From Treponema primitia ZAS-2 (lineage in GTDB: Bacteria; Spirochaetota; Spirochaetia; Treponematales; Breznakiellaceae), in assembly GCF_000214375.1 (NCBI RefSeq), contig NC_015578.1, positions 3,968,001-4,032,000 of the forward strand: a DNA stretch of 64,000 nucleotides. Reading direction: 5' to 3'. Below are positions 31,489 to 42,103 of the stretch, piece by piece. The notes under the pieces are model-generated. The model was not told the origin of the DNA and did not search any database. It saw nothing but the letters and a program-made list of their open reading frames with translations. Position 1 is the stretch's first letter. The number at the start of each line of letters is the position of its first letter. The position numbers and the translations under genes were made by a program.

Positions 31489-32460
31489 CTACTTTAAGTT
31501 TTTCCAATACCAGTCTATAGATTCTTTGAGGCCATCATATATATTTTGCTTTGGAATATATCCGAGTAACTTTTTTGCCTTCTCGATGCTAGCCAATGAA
31601 TGTGGAATATCTCCTGCCCGCTCTTTTCCATGTAAAATTTCAATTTTTTCTATCTCTGAATCATATTGACATAGTAATTCCTTCAAATACACAACTAATT
31701 GATTTAATGTCGTTTTCTCTCCGCATGCAGTATTATAAATTTGATTAAGGGCTTTCTGGTTATCAGTATTTATTGCTAACATATTCATCTGAATCACATT
31801 ATCAATAAAAGTAAAATCACGGCTATATTGTCCATCTCCATTAATAACAGGACTTTCGTGATTTATAAAATTTTTTATGAATAGAGGAATAACCGCTGCA
31901 TAGGCGCCAAAAGGATCTTGTCTTCGGCCAAATACATTAAAATACCGTAAACCTATACATTCAACACCATAGGTCTTAGAAAAAACATCTGCATAAAGTT
32001 CATTTACGTATTTAGTTACGGCATAAGGGGAAAGAGGCTTTCCTATCACATCCTCTTCTTTTGGCAATATTTCGCTGTTTCCATAGGTAGAAGAACTTGC
32101 AGCATATATAAAACGTTTTATTTTTGCATCACATGAAGACACAAGCATATTAAGAAAACCTGAAATATTAACTTCATTAGTTGTTATAGGATCTTTTATA
32201 GATCGTGGAACTGATCCTAATGCCGCTTCATGTAACACAACGTCAACTCCTTCAACCGCTTTCCTACAATCAGAAATATTACGGATATCTCCAACTTGCA
32301 ATTCAAATGTATTGGGGTATTGTAGTAAAAAATTAGTAATATTTTCGACTTTTCCGGTTGAAAAATTATCAAAACATACAATATTATGAGCATTTTTCAA
32401 AAAATATTCACAAAGGTTAGATCCAATAAAACCCGCTCCGCCTGTAATCAATATTTTCAC
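31489..32460 (-). CDS. UDP-N-acetylhexosamine 4-epimerase (TviC/WbpP-like)
   Basis: A 323-aa extended short-chain dehydrogenase: ILITGGAGFIGSNLCEYF, DVVLHEAALGSVPRSIKDP, the Ser-Ser-Ser/Tyr-Lys catalytic set YAASSSTYG and SPYAVTKYVNELYA, and GLRYFNVFGRRQDPFGAYA. The AALGSVPRS motif is characteristic of WbpP/TviC epimerases acting on N-acetylated UDP-hexosamines and their uronates. It sits seven bases from the TviB-like gene, reproducing the pair that makes the Vi-antigen precursor UDP-GalNAcA. Confidence 0.92.
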   Translation of the reverse strand: MKILITGGAGFIGSNLCEYFLKNAHNIVCFDNFSTGKVENITNFLLQYPNTFELQVGDIRNISDCRKAVEGVDVVLHEAALGSVPRSIKDPITTNEVNISGFLNMLVSSCDAKIKRFIYAASSSTYGNSEILPKEEDVIGKPLSPYAVTKYVNELYADVFSKTYGVECIGLRYFNVFGRRQDPFGAYAAVIPLFIKNFINHESPVINGDGQYSRDFTFIDNVIQMNMLAINTDNQKALNQIYNTACGEKTTLNQLVVYLKELLCQYDSEIEKIEILHGKERAGDIPHSLASIEKAKKLLGYIPKQNIYDGLKESIDWYWKNLK

Positions 32461-32475
32461 TATGGATATCCTTTT

Positions 32476-33561
32476 TCATTGTACCGCTTTTTCAATTGCT
32501 TCTATAAAATGATTAATAGAACGTTTCTCTAACTCTCTATCAAATAACTCTCGATTGGATTGTGTATCTGTATTTAAGCATTCCATAATTTTTTTCGCTA
32601 AATCATGTACATCATCGGGGTTACAGATATACAATCCTTTTATATATTCACTTTCCTTAATAAATCTTGTAGCAACAATTTTTGTATTCTGAGAAATCAT
32701 TTGAAATAAAACATTTGGGGAATTATCTATTATTGATGGTACGACACATAGCTTTGCATTTCTAAAATATGGATATACATTATCAACATATCCAAGTAAA
32801 TGAACTTTTTTATATAAATTTAATTTTTCAATTAACTTATTTAATTCTTTCTTATATTCCCCATCGCCAAGAATTAACAATGAACAATCTTCGAGATTTA
32901 ATTCTTTGAATGCCCTTATTAAAATGTGAAAACCTTTTAACCAAAGAAGCCTGCCAGCAGCCACAATATAATTATTTGCTATTCCATTATATTGAAAGAG
33001 CGATTTTTCACTAGCCTGAATATATTTCAAATCAACCGGATTAGGAATAACCTTTATTAATATTTTTTGAAAAAGTTCTTTTTTATGAAATAAAAAATTC
33101 TTATTCATTTCATTTGTCTGATGTATAAGCAAATCAATTGCCGAATACCCAATATTTAATAATAGGTTACAATAAAAAAATCGTTTAATAATATTTGGCT
33201 CATCAAAATACATTTCGCTATCTCTTCCGATAAAATATTTTATATTTATAATTTTTAATTGCTTTAATAAACCAATAAATGAATTACAGTAAACATGGCT
33301 TGTAAATCCATATGTATATTCACACTTTGTTTTTTTCATGATGAAAAAAAGTTCTATAAATCCAAATATTTTTGAAGAAGTATTAGTATACATTAAATTT
33401 ATTTTATCTTTTAAATCTTTCCAATAGTCAGCCTTTGGTTTTGTCAAAAAATATACATCAACAGTACATCCGCATTGAATAAAATAGCTGGCGATCATTT
33501 TCAAAACCTGTTCAGCGCCACCAACTGCATCGTCGATCGAACAAATCATTATTTTTGACAT
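32476..33561 (-). CDS. Glycosyltransferase family 4 (361 aa)
   Basis: A GT-B fold retaining glycosyltransferase. Visible are the N-terminal GGAEQVLKMIASYF, the hinge VIPNPVDLKYI, YIVAAGRLLWLKGFHILIRAF, ILGDGEYKKELNKLI and the late stretch VVPSIIDNSPNVLFQMIS, which corresponds to the donor-binding loop; its first Glu is replaced (DNSPNV). It adds one sugar of the repeat unit on the cytoplasmic side. Its start overlaps the stop of the next gene upstream by 13 bases. Confidence 0.88.
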   Translation of the reverse strand: MSKIMICSIDDAVGGAEQVLKMIASYFIQCGCTVDVYFLTKPKADYWKDLKDKINLMYTNTSSKIFGFIELFFIMKKTKCEYTYGFTSHVYCNSFIGLLKQLKIINIKYFIGRDSEMYFDEPNIIKRFFYCNLLLNIGYSAIDLLIHQTNEMNKNFLFHKKELFQKILIKVIPNPVDLKYIQASEKSLFQYNGIANNYIVAAGRLLWLKGFHILIRAFKELNLEDCSLLILGDGEYKKELNKLIEKLNLYKKVHLLGYVDNVYPYFRNAKLCVVPSIIDNSPNVLFQMISQNTKIVATRFIKESEYIKGLYICNPDDVHDLAKKIMECLNTDTQSNRELFDRELEKRSINHFIEAIEKAVQ

Positions 33562-34652
33562 TTGTCAAATATTTCCAAATAAAATTGCTGCAATTTTTTT
33601 ACAGCCTGAATAATATTATATCCGGATTTAGTTACCTGGTCATACATATCATGCCGTATAAATCCATCCTGATATACCAACAAACGAGTAACCCATATAC
33701 TAATTTGGTCAATAGGCAGAAATTCTACCAAATCGGTAATTTTAGTCTCTCTTGTTATAGTATTTGACAATAAACACGGAAGACCCATAGCCTGCGCTTC
33801 GATTACCACACCCGGAAGTCCTTCCCACAAAGAGGGTAAAACAAATATATCACCAGCCTGCATCAAATCAGGTATATCATCTCGAAATCCAAGTAATTGA
33901 ACGGCATTGTCTATTCGCAATTCAGATATTTTTTTAACCAATAATTCAAGCATGTTTCCCTCACCAGCAATTAGCAATACAGCCCGAGGGCACAATTTTA
34001 AAAAACCAGCGAAAACATCCAGAAGAAATGATTGATTTTTTATATTACTTAATCTTCCTATATGAAGAATAACAAAATTACTGTCAATATTTAATGTTTT
34101 TCGAATTACATCTCTGGATTTTTTATTATATATTAACCTGCTTATATCTCTTGCATTTGGGAAAAGAATAACTTCATTATTTATTATGGCTTTCTTTCCG
34201 AATAAGGCCGATCCTGCTTCACTTGAACACGCCAACATTTTAGTTGTAAACATACGCAGCAAAGGACGCAACAACCGTTCTAGCAGAGAAATATTTTCTC
34301 TTGCATTTCTTGAATGAACAATTCTGATTGGTACACCGCATAGCCATGCTATAAAAACATCAAAAAACACTATGGGTGTCGAATGATGAATATGTATCAT
34401 TTTATATTCTTTATGTTTTAACAGTATAGACATTAAAATAAAAGTGTTCATAATAACATTTTGCGTTCTCATAGGGCGCCGAAAAATGTGAGATCCTAAA
34501 GCAATTGCTTCCGTTTCATAATAATCATTATAAGTTGTTATAAGAAAATCAAACTGGATCCTTGTTCGATCTATATTTCTATAATAATTCATGATTGTTG
34601 TCTCAGCGCCTCCGCAATTCAGAGATCCAATAATATTTAATATGCGAATCAT
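33549..34652 (-). CDS. Glycosyltransferase family 4 (367 aa)
   Basis: A GT4 enzyme with LNCGGAETTIMNYYRNID, IHIHHSTPIVFF, VHSRNARENISLLERLLR, FPNARDISRLIY, ILHIGRLSNIKNQSFLLDVF, and the donor site PSLWEGLPGVVIEAQAMG with both glutamates. It transfers a sugar to the lipid-linked oligosaccharide. Its start overlaps the polymerase-like gene by four bases and its end overlaps the next glycosyltransferase by 13, so all three are tightly coupled. Confidence 0.92.
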   Translation of the reverse strand: MIRILNIIGSLNCGGAETTIMNYYRNIDRTRIQFDFLITTYNDYYETEAIALGSHIFRRPMRTQNVIMNTFILMSILLKHKEYKMIHIHHSTPIVFFDVFIAWLCGVPIRIVHSRNARENISLLERLLRPLLRMFTTKMLACSSEAGSALFGKKAIINNEVILFPNARDISRLIYNKKSRDVIRKTLNIDSNFVILHIGRLSNIKNQSFLLDVFAGFLKLCPRAVLLIAGEGNMLELLVKKISELRIDNAVQLLGFRDDIPDLMQAGDIFVLPSLWEGLPGVVIEAQAMGLPCLLSNTITRETKITDLVEFLPIDQISIWVTRLLVYQDGFIRHDMYDQVTKSGYNIIQAVKKLQQFYLEIFDKCQK

Positions 34653-35821
34653 GATATATATCCAGTGTAATATTTAACCCTATCGGACATGTAAAAAATT
34701 GAACAATAAATTAAGTATAGATAATTAATATATTCTACAAATGGCCTTTGATACATAGTTCCAAATAATATTAGTAAAAATGCAATAAGTGTTTTTTGAA
34801 AACCAAGATAACTAAATGCGATAAAGGAAACCATAAAACAATATATACAAAAAAAAATAAATCCATATCGTAATATAATATTTTTGTATGATGATGATCC
34901 ATCTCGAAATATATAATAATCAGCTGTTTTACTGTCTATACCCCAAAAATAATTATTGGTTTTTTTATATCTATTATACCCATAATCAAAAAATTGATTT
35001 GTCCTATTGTCACCTATTAATTTTCCGTTTTTTATTTCCAATCTGCGGAAAGTATAATTTTTAACAAATTCATTTTCATTAAATACATATAAAAACAAAA
35101 TTGATATGATTAAAAGTATAACTATTTTATACTTCACCTTTAAAAATAATACAATATATATAAACATTAGCAAATAAAATGCAAATGATAAAGAAAGTAA
35201 ACCTGCAATTAAAATAGGAATATTGGCTTTTCTTTTTATAGTAAATCCATTAGCAATGAATAATATACTACACGCAGTACCTAGTTGTCCTGGTTCCGAA
35301 TAATAAGCACAAAACCTCAATACATTAACAACATTAGGGTGGATAAGGAAAGGAAAAGCATTATAGCTGTAGTCTCTTGCAGGTATTGATATTATTATGT
35401 TTGGAATTTTAATCCTAATAAAATATACCAAAATGTATATAACAATTGATGGTATAAGCATTATAGAAAATAATATTAAATATTTTCTAAATGTATTTTT
35501 TAGAAATATTGGTGAAGCTATAAATAAACTCCAAAATGCTAATGCAAGTCCAAAATTCATATTAGTGTTTTTAAGTGAAACTATTAAATACAAATAAAAT
35601 AATATCGAAATACAAATTCCATTTTTTTTATTTGGTGCAAAGTTAAAAATAAAAATAGCCGAACAGACAACTATAGAATATTTATATAATAAATTATTCC
35701 ACGTATAAAATGGCTGCCCTGTAAAAAAAAGAAAAATGACAAATATCCATTCAAGTATAGACTTATATGAAACATTTAATATTTTTATTTTTCTAAATTT
35801 AAAATATAGAAAATTATTCAT
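34649..35821 (-). CDS. O-antigen polymerase-like membrane protein (Wzy candidate)
   Basis: A 390-aa highly hydrophobic protein with about ten to twelve predicted membrane segments (for example WIFVIFLFFTGQPFYTW and LILFGTMYQRPFVEYINYLY). A large loop in the middle contains AYYSEPGQLGTACS and a second hydrophilic part carries WGIDSKTADYYIF. Sequence identity between Wzy proteins is very low, so the call rests on topology and on its place between glycosyltransferases, together with a separate Wzx flippase at 38967. It would polymerise repeat units in the periplasm. Confidence 0.75.
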   Translation of the reverse strand: MNNFLYFKFRKIKILNVSYKSILEWIFVIFLFFTGQPFYTWNNLLYKYSIVVCSAIFIFNFAPNKKNGICISILFYLYLIVSLKNTNMNFGLALAFWSLFIASPIFLKNTFRKYLILFSIMLIPSIVIYILVYFIRIKIPNIIISIPARDYSYNAFPFLIHPNVVNVLRFCAYYSEPGQLGTACSILFIANGFTIKRKANIPILIAGLLSLSFAFYLLMFIYIVLFLKVKYKIVILLIISILFLYVFNENEFVKNYTFRRLEIKNGKLIGDNRTNQFFDYGYNRYKKTNNYFWGIDSKTADYYIFRDGSSSYKNIILRYGFIFFCIYCFMVSFIAFSYLGFQKTLIAFLLILFGTMYQRPFVEYINYLYLIYCSIFYMSDRVKYYTGYIS

Positions 35822-35890
35822 TTTTAATTTCTCTATTATTGATACTAGTCTAAAACCTGGATTAGGATCCTATTATTAGTTTATAGTAAT

Positions 35891-37780
35891 TCATCCAAGC
35901 CATTTTTCTTTCCACATCTGAAACATTAATACAACCCAAAGTCTGGTAAAATTTGCTTTTTTATTGGATATATAATCATCTCTTAATTGAATTACACTTT
36001 CTGTATTAAATATATCTTCATTTTTTAATTTATCGACGCTTAAATACTGCATTATATACTGTTTTAATTCATCCCGAAGCCATATATCTATAGGAATACC
36101 AAATCCTTTTTTAGGTCTATCCATCATATCTTGTGGGATATATTTATGTGTTATCTGCTTTAAAAGATATTTTTTGGTACCATTTTTTATTTTCAATGCA
36201 GGATCAAGCCGTGCAACATACTCAATAATTCTATGATCCAGTAACGGCTCCCGTCCCTCCAGGCTAACCGCCATTGTCGCCCTATCTACTTTCATTAATA
36301 TGTCATCAACCATATATGTCTTATAATCGACCGAAAGTAAATTATCCAACCATATACCACGTAAACGCTCGTCAAAATCAGTAGGAGGTATTTTATAATC
36401 AAAACTTACCAATTCTTTTAATTCATTCCCGGTAAATCTTGATGCATCTATAGACAATATTTCATTTTCATCACATCCCAACATATAAGACCAACGAAGA
36501 AGCCGTTCCTTTGCATTATACATACCAACTGAATCCGCAAAAAAGTGAGTTGTCGGGTTCCTTAATATCCATCGGTAAAATCTATTAGCCAATGGCGGTG
36601 TGGATTTTAAAGCTCGGTATTTTTTGTAAACTGTGTTATATTTATAATACCCCCCAAACGTTTCATCCCCTGCATCAGCGCTTAAAGCTACGGTTACCTG
36701 TTTGCGGGCTAGTCGGCTTACCAGCAAGGTTGGTATCGCAGAGGAATCAGCGGCAGGTTCGTCCCACATTTCTGGTATTAATGGCAATATGTCGATGGCA
36801 TCCTGGGAAGTACAATAATATTCCGTATGATCTGTTCCTAAATATTCAGCTATTTTTTTTGCCTCTTGCGCTTCGTTATATTTTTCTTCACGAAAACCAA
36901 TAGTAAATGTTTTTATTTTTTCAGTTCGGTTTGCCTGTAAAATTGCGGTGACAATAGTAGAATCATAGCCGCCGCTTAAAAACACACCAACAGGAACATC
37001 AGAAACCATACGGTATTCAAATGCTGATTTTAATATCTTTTCAGTTTCATCAATGGCTTCTTGTTCAGATATTTGCAATTTTGGCTGGCGATAACAGTCC
37101 ATCACATCCCAATATTTTGTATCGGTTATATTTTTATTCCTTAAATTTATTGAAAGAGAGTGCCCTGCTTTTAATTTATGGCAATCATTAAATATTGTAT
37201 AGGGCTGAGGAATATAGCCATATTTAAAATATAATGCAAGTCCATCATTGTCTAATTCTTTAACAAAATGCGGATGCTGATGAAAGCTTTTTAATTCGCT
37301 TGCAAACAAAAATAATCCATTTTTAAAATAATAATATAATGGCTTGACTCCGGCGCGGTCCCGGAATAAGCGTACTGTCTGATTTTCTTTATCATATAGA
37401 GCAAAAGCAAACATACCATTAAATCGGCTAATCATATCCGTGCCCCAACAATGGTATGCTTTTAATATAACCTCAGTATCCGTATTTGAATCAAAAGAAT
37501 AGTCCTTTTTTTCAAGTTCGGCTCTTATTTCCTTAAAATTATATATCTCTCCATTAAAAATAATGGTTAGATTTCGAAAATGCATCGGCTGATGTCCCTG
37601 CATGGATAAATCCAAAATAGACAGGCGGCGATGCCCAAGCCCTATATAAACTGATTCGGTTTTATCCAGATAATAACCGCTGTCATCAGGCCCACGGTGG
37701 TGCAAAATATCCGTCATTGATCGCAGGATAAATTCCTCTGTCCTGCAGTTAAAATCAAGAAAACCTGTTATTCCGCACAT
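35891..37780 (-). CDS. asnB: Glutamine-dependent asparagine synthetase-type amidotransferase
   Basis: A 629-aa AsnB-family enzyme. The N-terminus is the class II glutaminase MCGITGF with catalytic Cys2, followed by GHRRLSILDLS and the glutamine site IIFNGEIYNF. The synthetase domain has the PP-loop FLSGGYDSTIVTA (about residues 260-272) and the RATMAVSLEGREPLLDH block. In polysaccharide clusters AsnB homologues often amidate the carboxylate of a uronic acid. A TviB-type dehydrogenase here supplies such a sugar, so sugar amidation is the favoured role over free asparagine synthesis; this is inference. Confidence 0.92.
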   Translation of the reverse strand: MCGITGFLDFNCRTEEFILRSMTDILHHRGPDDSGYYLDKTESVYIGLGHRRLSILDLSMQGHQPMHFRNLTIIFNGEIYNFKEIRAELEKKDYSFDSNTDTEVILKAYHCWGTDMISRFNGMFAFALYDKENQTVRLFRDRAGVKPLYYYFKNGLFLFASELKSFHQHPHFVKELDNDGLALYFKYGYIPQPYTIFNDCHKLKAGHSLSINLRNKNITDTKYWDVMDCYRQPKLQISEQEAIDETEKILKSAFEYRMVSDVPVGVFLSGGYDSTIVTAILQANRTEKIKTFTIGFREEKYNEAQEAKKIAEYLGTDHTEYYCTSQDAIDILPLIPEMWDEPAADSSAIPTLLVSRLARKQVTVALSADAGDETFGGYYKYNTVYKKYRALKSTPPLANRFYRWILRNPTTHFFADSVGMYNAKERLLRWSYMLGCDENEILSIDASRFTGNELKELVSFDYKIPPTDFDERLRGIWLDNLLSVDYKTYMVDDILMKVDRATMAVSLEGREPLLDHRIIEYVARLDPALKIKNGTKKYLLKQITHKYIPQDMMDRPKKGFGIPIDIWLRDELKQYIMQYLSVDKLKNEDIFNTESVIQLRDDYISNKKANFTRLWVVLMFQMWKEKWLG

Positions 37781-37805
37781 ATAACCTCATCAAATAATTT
37801 TCTCA

Positions 37806-38897
37806 TTAAAAATTATTCCATACATCAATATATTGTTCAGCTATTTTTATATAATTATGATTTTCTTCAACAAACGCTCTGCCTTCATAACCAATTTTTT
37901 CAATATTGTTTTTATTATCCAATATCCATTCAACTTTTCTTACAATGTCATCAACATCTGGTAAAATATTAATTATCGGTGACTTATCTACTCCTAATAG
38001 AGCTAATGATTCCGGTTCAGCACCTCCCATTACTATTTTCCCCATAGCCAACGCATAGATAGCATTCATCCCACATGAATATCCATATGTTTGATCTACA
38101 ACAACATTAGTACGCCTCATAACATCAAGATAAATATTTAAAGGCATCTTTCCATCAATGATAAGTTCAAGATCGTGTGGATATTTTTCTTGCAATATTT
38201 TAAAAGCCTTTTCTATAAATCTTGTTCCCTTAGAACCATATCTATTTAAACCATGAAATATAACTATTTTATCGCGAACAATATTAGGAGAATATGATAT
38301 ACTGTCAGTATTTATTGGCAGAGGAATAAATTTGCGACAATTATTATGAATTTTATATGAGATCGCGTATTCATAGCTAATTGGAATAATTCCTTTACAA
38401 TTATCCGCGATAAATTGATTAAAAGCAATAAAATCAGGTTTTTCACAAACAGATTTATTCTTTTTTATATCATATTTAAGGCTATCTTCAAAAGGTCCAT
38501 ATCTTAATTGTTTCCGTCCATATTTCCAATAATAAGCATCATCTCCAGCTGCACTTAAAAAGGTTTTTTTATTGTTTCTTAATAATGACTTTATTATATA
38601 ATAAGAAGGGAAAAATTTTAGGCGTAAAATCCATGGATTTATTAATTGTACTATATCATACTTTTTTATATTTGATAAAACATGATACCACTTATAACGG
38701 TATTTTAATTTTTCTATAATATTATTATTATTCTGCTTTATCAGAATATCAACATCAATATTTTTCCACCCATCTCCAGAAGCTATTACTCTGGAATTAT
38801 GTCCAAGTGCCCTTAGCCCTTCATTTAGGTTTTTATTAAATCCGCTAAATTCCCCTAATAAAACAATATCCATAGATCCAATCTTTCCTTTTTTCAT
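37806..38897 (-). CDS. Glycosyltransferase, GT4-like (363 aa)
   Basis: A GT-B-type protein: DIVLLGEFSGFNKNLNEGL, a nucleotide-sugar half with IVIFHGLNRYGSKGTRFIEKAF and NVVVDQTYGYSCGMNAIYALAMGKIVMGG, and a C-terminal helix EGRAFVEENHNYIKIAEQYIDVW. The E-x7-E motif is not well kept, so it is a divergent member. A second ATG in frame at 38873 (beginning MDIVLLG) also has a Shine-Dalgarno-like GGAAAG and may be the true start. It lies between asnB and the flippase. Confidence 0.82.
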   Translation of the reverse strand: MKKGKIGSMDIVLLGEFSGFNKNLNEGLRALGHNSRVIASGDGWKNIDVDILIKQNNNNIIEKLKYRYKWYHVLSNIKKYDIVQLINPWILRLKFFPSYYIIKSLLRNNKKTFLSAAGDDAYYWKYGRKQLRYGPFEDSLKYDIKKNKSVCEKPDFIAFNQFIADNCKGIIPISYEYAISYKIHNNCRKFIPLPINTDSISYSPNIVRDKIVIFHGLNRYGSKGTRFIEKAFKILQEKYPHDLELIIDGKMPLNIYLDVMRRTNVVVDQTYGYSCGMNAIYALAMGKIVMGGAEPESLALLGVDKSPIINILPDVDDIVRKVEWILDNKNNIEKIGYEGRAFVEENHNYIKIAEQYIDVWNNF

Positions 38898-38966
38898 ACA
38901 CCTTTTAACATAACTAGCTTCAATAAATTAAGTTTATATATTCATAAGGAGCTATGACATTATACT

Positions 38967-40277
38967 TTATAGATCAGCTTCTAATTTAAAGCCGTTGTTA
39001 ATTAATAAATAAACCATTAAAGAAAAATATATAAAATAATTAATCGCATATCCCAACATAATTCCTTGCATGGCTATCAAATTACTCAATAAAATTGATA
39101 GAATGATTTCTAATGAAGAAAAAATAATTTCAGTACTTATCAAAAGTTTTGCCATGGCTTTAGCGTGCATAAGATAGGCAATTAGCCAGCTTGCCACTTT
39201 AAAAAAATCTCCAATGAGCCTCCAAAAAAGTAAATTAGACATTTCATAAAATTCAGAAGAAAACAAAATGTCAATTATTAGAAATCTATTAAAATAAACA
39301 CTACTTAAGCCTACCACTAAACATGGAATAATAACTTTACAAGCCGTTTTTATTTCGCGTTTTATACTAACCGCGCTAGATAGTTCGGATAATTTAGGTA
39401 AATAATAAACACTAAAAGATGATGTAATTATCATTAAATATGCATGGGACAGTCTATTTATACCTTCCCACCACCCAGCTGCCTGCATTGAAAAATTATC
39501 AATTATATACCTCCTGAGTATAAGCTGTGAAACCGGTGTACAAAAGGCTGAAACTAAAGTCATCAGAGAAAAACGAAAAAAATGCGCAGCCTTTGACTTA
39601 TCAAACCTGTTCCAAATATAATTTTTTGATAGATAAGGAACATTCGCTTTTTTAATTAAAAAAAGAAGAATAATAAATACAAAGCTTTGACTAGTCACTG
39701 TATTTATCAAAGCGCCATTCACACCAAACGGAATAACTAAGCATAATGAAAGACATAATCCAATGATACTTGATATGATTGAAATTTTTACATATAAATT
39801 GAATTGTTTATATCCATTGATAATGGCAAGTAATAAAGTATTACCAACATAAAAACTTAATGCTAATCCGAATATAATAAATATAAAACTATATTTTGTA
39901 TCAAGTAATATTTTAAAAGCAAGAAATCGAGATGTCAGTATTAAAAGTAATCCACAGATAAAGCTTAAACTGAGAGTTATTTTAACTGCAGTACCAATAT
40001 ACGCCCTAACAGCATCTGTATCATCTTTGTATTGAGCTATATATTTTATGACTCCAGTTATAATTCCTCCAGTTGCAATAGCCATTATTATGGAACTAAA
40101 ATTGTTAAGTTGGCCAACAAGGGCTACTCCAGTAGGGCCAATAATTACAGCCACTACCTTAACGCCAATAAACCCAGATGCCATCTTAACTAATGTTGAA
40201 ATTGAAGTAAATGAAAAAACCTTTATGATATCTAATTTAAAAATCTTTTTTATTTTTCGTGAAATTCTATTTACCAT
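38967..40277 (-). CDS. Wzx-type O-antigen flippase
   Basis: A 436-aa polytopic MATE/MOP-superfamily protein with about twelve to fourteen membrane segments. The N-terminus ([39 protein letters not shown]) is typical of Wzx proteins of the WzxE kind. It moves lipid-linked repeat units across the inner membrane. Its start overlaps the stop of the aminotransferase gene by seven bases. Confidence 0.9.
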   Translation of the reverse strand: MVNRISRKIKKIFKLDIIKVFSFTSISTLVKMASGFIGVKVVAVIIGPTGVALVGQLNNFSSIIMAIATGGIITGVIKYIAQYKDDTDAVRAYIGTAVKITLSLSFICGLLLILTSRFLAFKILLDTKYSFIFIIFGLALSFYVGNTLLLAIINGYKQFNLYVKISIISSIIGLCLSLCLVIPFGVNGALINTVTSQSFVFIILLFLIKKANVPYLSKNYIWNRFDKSKAAHFFRFSLMTLVSAFCTPVSQLILRRYIIDNFSMQAAGWWEGINRLSHAYLMIITSSFSVYYLPKLSELSSAVSIKREIKTACKVIIPCLVVGLSSVYFNRFLIIDILFSSEFYEMSNLLFWRLIGDFFKVASWLIAYLMHAKAMAKLLISTEIIFSSLEIILSILLSNLIAMQGIMLGYAINYFIYFSLMVYLLINNGFKLEADL

Positions 40278-41371
40278 TGATTAACCGTATCAATTACATA
40301 TTGAATCTGATTATCTGTAAGCATTGGACTCATAGGCAAACTCAATTCTTCATCATGGATTTGTTCAGTAATGGGGAATGATTTATCATTCCATTCTATA
40401 TAGCATTGTTGTTTATGGGGCGGTATAGGATAATGGATTAAGGTTTGTATGCCATTTTTTGCAAGATATTCCTGCAGTTCATCTCTCCCCTTTGTACGAA
40501 TCGGAAATATATGAAATACATTATTGCTGTAGTCCATAACATTTGGAAGTATGATCTTTGAATTGTTAATGCCATTAATATACTTCTTAGCAACTGTTTT
40601 TCGTAAATTGTTATCTTCATCTAGGTATTGTAATTTAATAGCAAGTATAGCCGCCTGAATTTCATCAAGGCGGCTATTGCGCCCCAAATATTGAAAGACA
40701 TATTTCTTTGACGAACCATAATTAGCTAATGAATGTACCACATTAGCTAATTTCTTATCGCTAGTGGTTACTGCGCCAGCATCCCCCAAAGCGCCGAGGT
40801 TCTTTCCGGGATAAAAGCTGTGCCCTGCAGCATCTCCAAGAGAGCCCGTTTTCCGCCCATTAAATAAGCATCCATGGGCTTGGGCATTATCCTCTATCAG
40901 CTTTAGATTATAGTTTTTACAAATCTGCCCTACCTTTTCGGTATACGCACAACGTCCATACAAATGGACAATCATAATTGCCTTTGTTTTTTTGGTTATC
41001 GCAGCTTCAATTCTTGAATCATCAATTTGATAGGTGTTTATATCCGGTTCAATTAAAACAGGAACAAGTCGGTTCTCAGTGATCGCCAATATAGACGCGA
41101 TATAGGTATTTGCAGGGACAATTACTTCATCACCGGGAGAAATAACACCCAGTTCGATGTATGCTCGTAATATCCAGATGAGAGCGTCAAGGCCATTGGC
41201 AACACCAATAGTATATTGTGTTCCGATATATCGGGAATAATTTGCCTCAAATGCAGTATTTTCACTACCTTGTAAATACCAACCAGAATCTATAACACGG
41301 TTTACCACATTGTGGATTTCTTCACTGTATTTACCGGTTATATCTTTTAACGATAGAAAAGGAATATCCAT
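40271..41371 (-). CDS. DegT/DnrJ-type sugar aminotransferase (QdtB/FdtB-like)
   Basis: A 366-aa PLP-dependent sugar aminotransferase: [14 protein letters not shown] (cofactor phosphate), [33 protein letters not shown], the PLP lysine in [18 protein letters not shown], and [10 protein letters not shown]. These features match the 3-aminotransferases that work on dTDP-3-keto-6-deoxyhexoses after a QdtA/FdtA ketoisomerase. Two such ketoisomerase genes lie at 47961-48793, so a 3-amino-3,6-dideoxyhexose is a likely component. rmlA and rmlB, which would supply dTDP-4-keto-6-deoxyglucose, are not in the window. Confidence 0.9.
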   Translation of the reverse strand: MDIPFLSLKDITGKYSEEIHNVVNRVIDSGWYLQGSENTAFEANYSRYIGTQYTIGVANGLDALIWILRAYIELGVISPGDEVIVPANTYIASILAITENRLVPVLIEPDINTYQIDDSRIEAAITKKTKAIMIVHLYGRCAYTEKVGQICKNYNLKLIEDNAQAHGCLFNGRKTGSLGDAAGHSFYPGKNLGALGDAGAVTTSDKKLANVVHSLANYGSSKKYVFQYLGRNSRLDEIQAAILAIKLQYLDEDNNLRKTVAKKYINGINNSKIILPNVMDYSNNVFHIFPIRTKGRDELQEYLAKNGIQTLIHYPIPPHKQQCYIEWNDKSFPITEQIHDEELSLPMSPMLTDNQIQYVIDTVNQW

Positions 41372-41427
41372 TTTGTCCTCGAAATATACAATTAACTGGG
41401 AGATAATTTTTCTATATTAGAACTAGA

Positions 41428-42048
41428 TTATCTATTTAATAGTGTACTAATGTCATAAATATTATCTATAATTAAATCAGGCGTATATTCAAAAAGTGCT
41501 TCTCTTGATAAAAAACCATAACTTACTGCTATAGTTTTTAAGCCAAGTTCTTTTCCATTTAAAACATCATGACCAGTATCACCTATAAGATAATCATCTG
41601 AATGAATTGAACAATGGTCTTTTACTATTTCTACTTTTGTCATTTTTTGTTCTGTAATAAAAACATTTTCAAAATATTCTGATAATCCAAATTTTTCCAA
41701 TTGATTATATACCATGAAAGAGCTTTGGCGGGCCGTGACTAAATTAAGATTATAATCCGTCTTTATTTTCTCAAGAGTTTCTTCAACACCATCATAAAGT
41801 ACATCTTTTTCAAGATATTCAGAGGTCTCTATTAAATTCATCCATTTATTTTGAAAATAAAAAAACTCAGTTTCAGAATAATTAAATTTTTCTATAAGGA
41901 TTTTCTTATGATTTATTTTACTTCGTTTTAAATCCCAATACCCTGTAATTGTTAATTGCGATTGTGGAACAAGATATTGAAAAAGATCATAAAGCCTTTT
42001 TTGAGCATTAATTAAAGTTCCGTCTAAATCAAAAAATATCTTGCTCAT
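41428..42048 (-). CDS. HAD-family phosphatase
   Basis: A 206-aa haloacid dehalogenase-type hydrolase with motif I FFDLDGTLINAQKR, motif II LNLVTARQSS and motif III/IV YLIGDTGHDVLNGKELGLKTIAV. Length and cap region resemble phosphoglycolate phosphatase and sugar-phosphate phosphatases. In this cluster it may remove phosphate from a sugar made by the neighbouring transketolase pair. It stands 56 bases from each neighbour and does not overlap them. Confidence 0.85.
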   Translation of the reverse strand: MSKIFFDLDGTLINAQKRLYDLFQYLVPQSQLTITGYWDLKRSKINHKKILIEKFNYSETEFFYFQNKWMNLIETSEYLEKDVLYDGVEETLEKIKTDYNLNLVTARQSSFMVYNQLEKFGLSEYFENVFITEQKMTKVEIVKDHCSIHSDDYLIGDTGHDVLNGKELGLKTIAVSYGFLSREALFEYTPDLIIDNIYDISTLLNR

Positions 42049-42103
42049 ATATTCTCGAGTTTAATCTTGAAATGCAGCAAAGCAATCAATGTAAATGCAT
42101 CTA

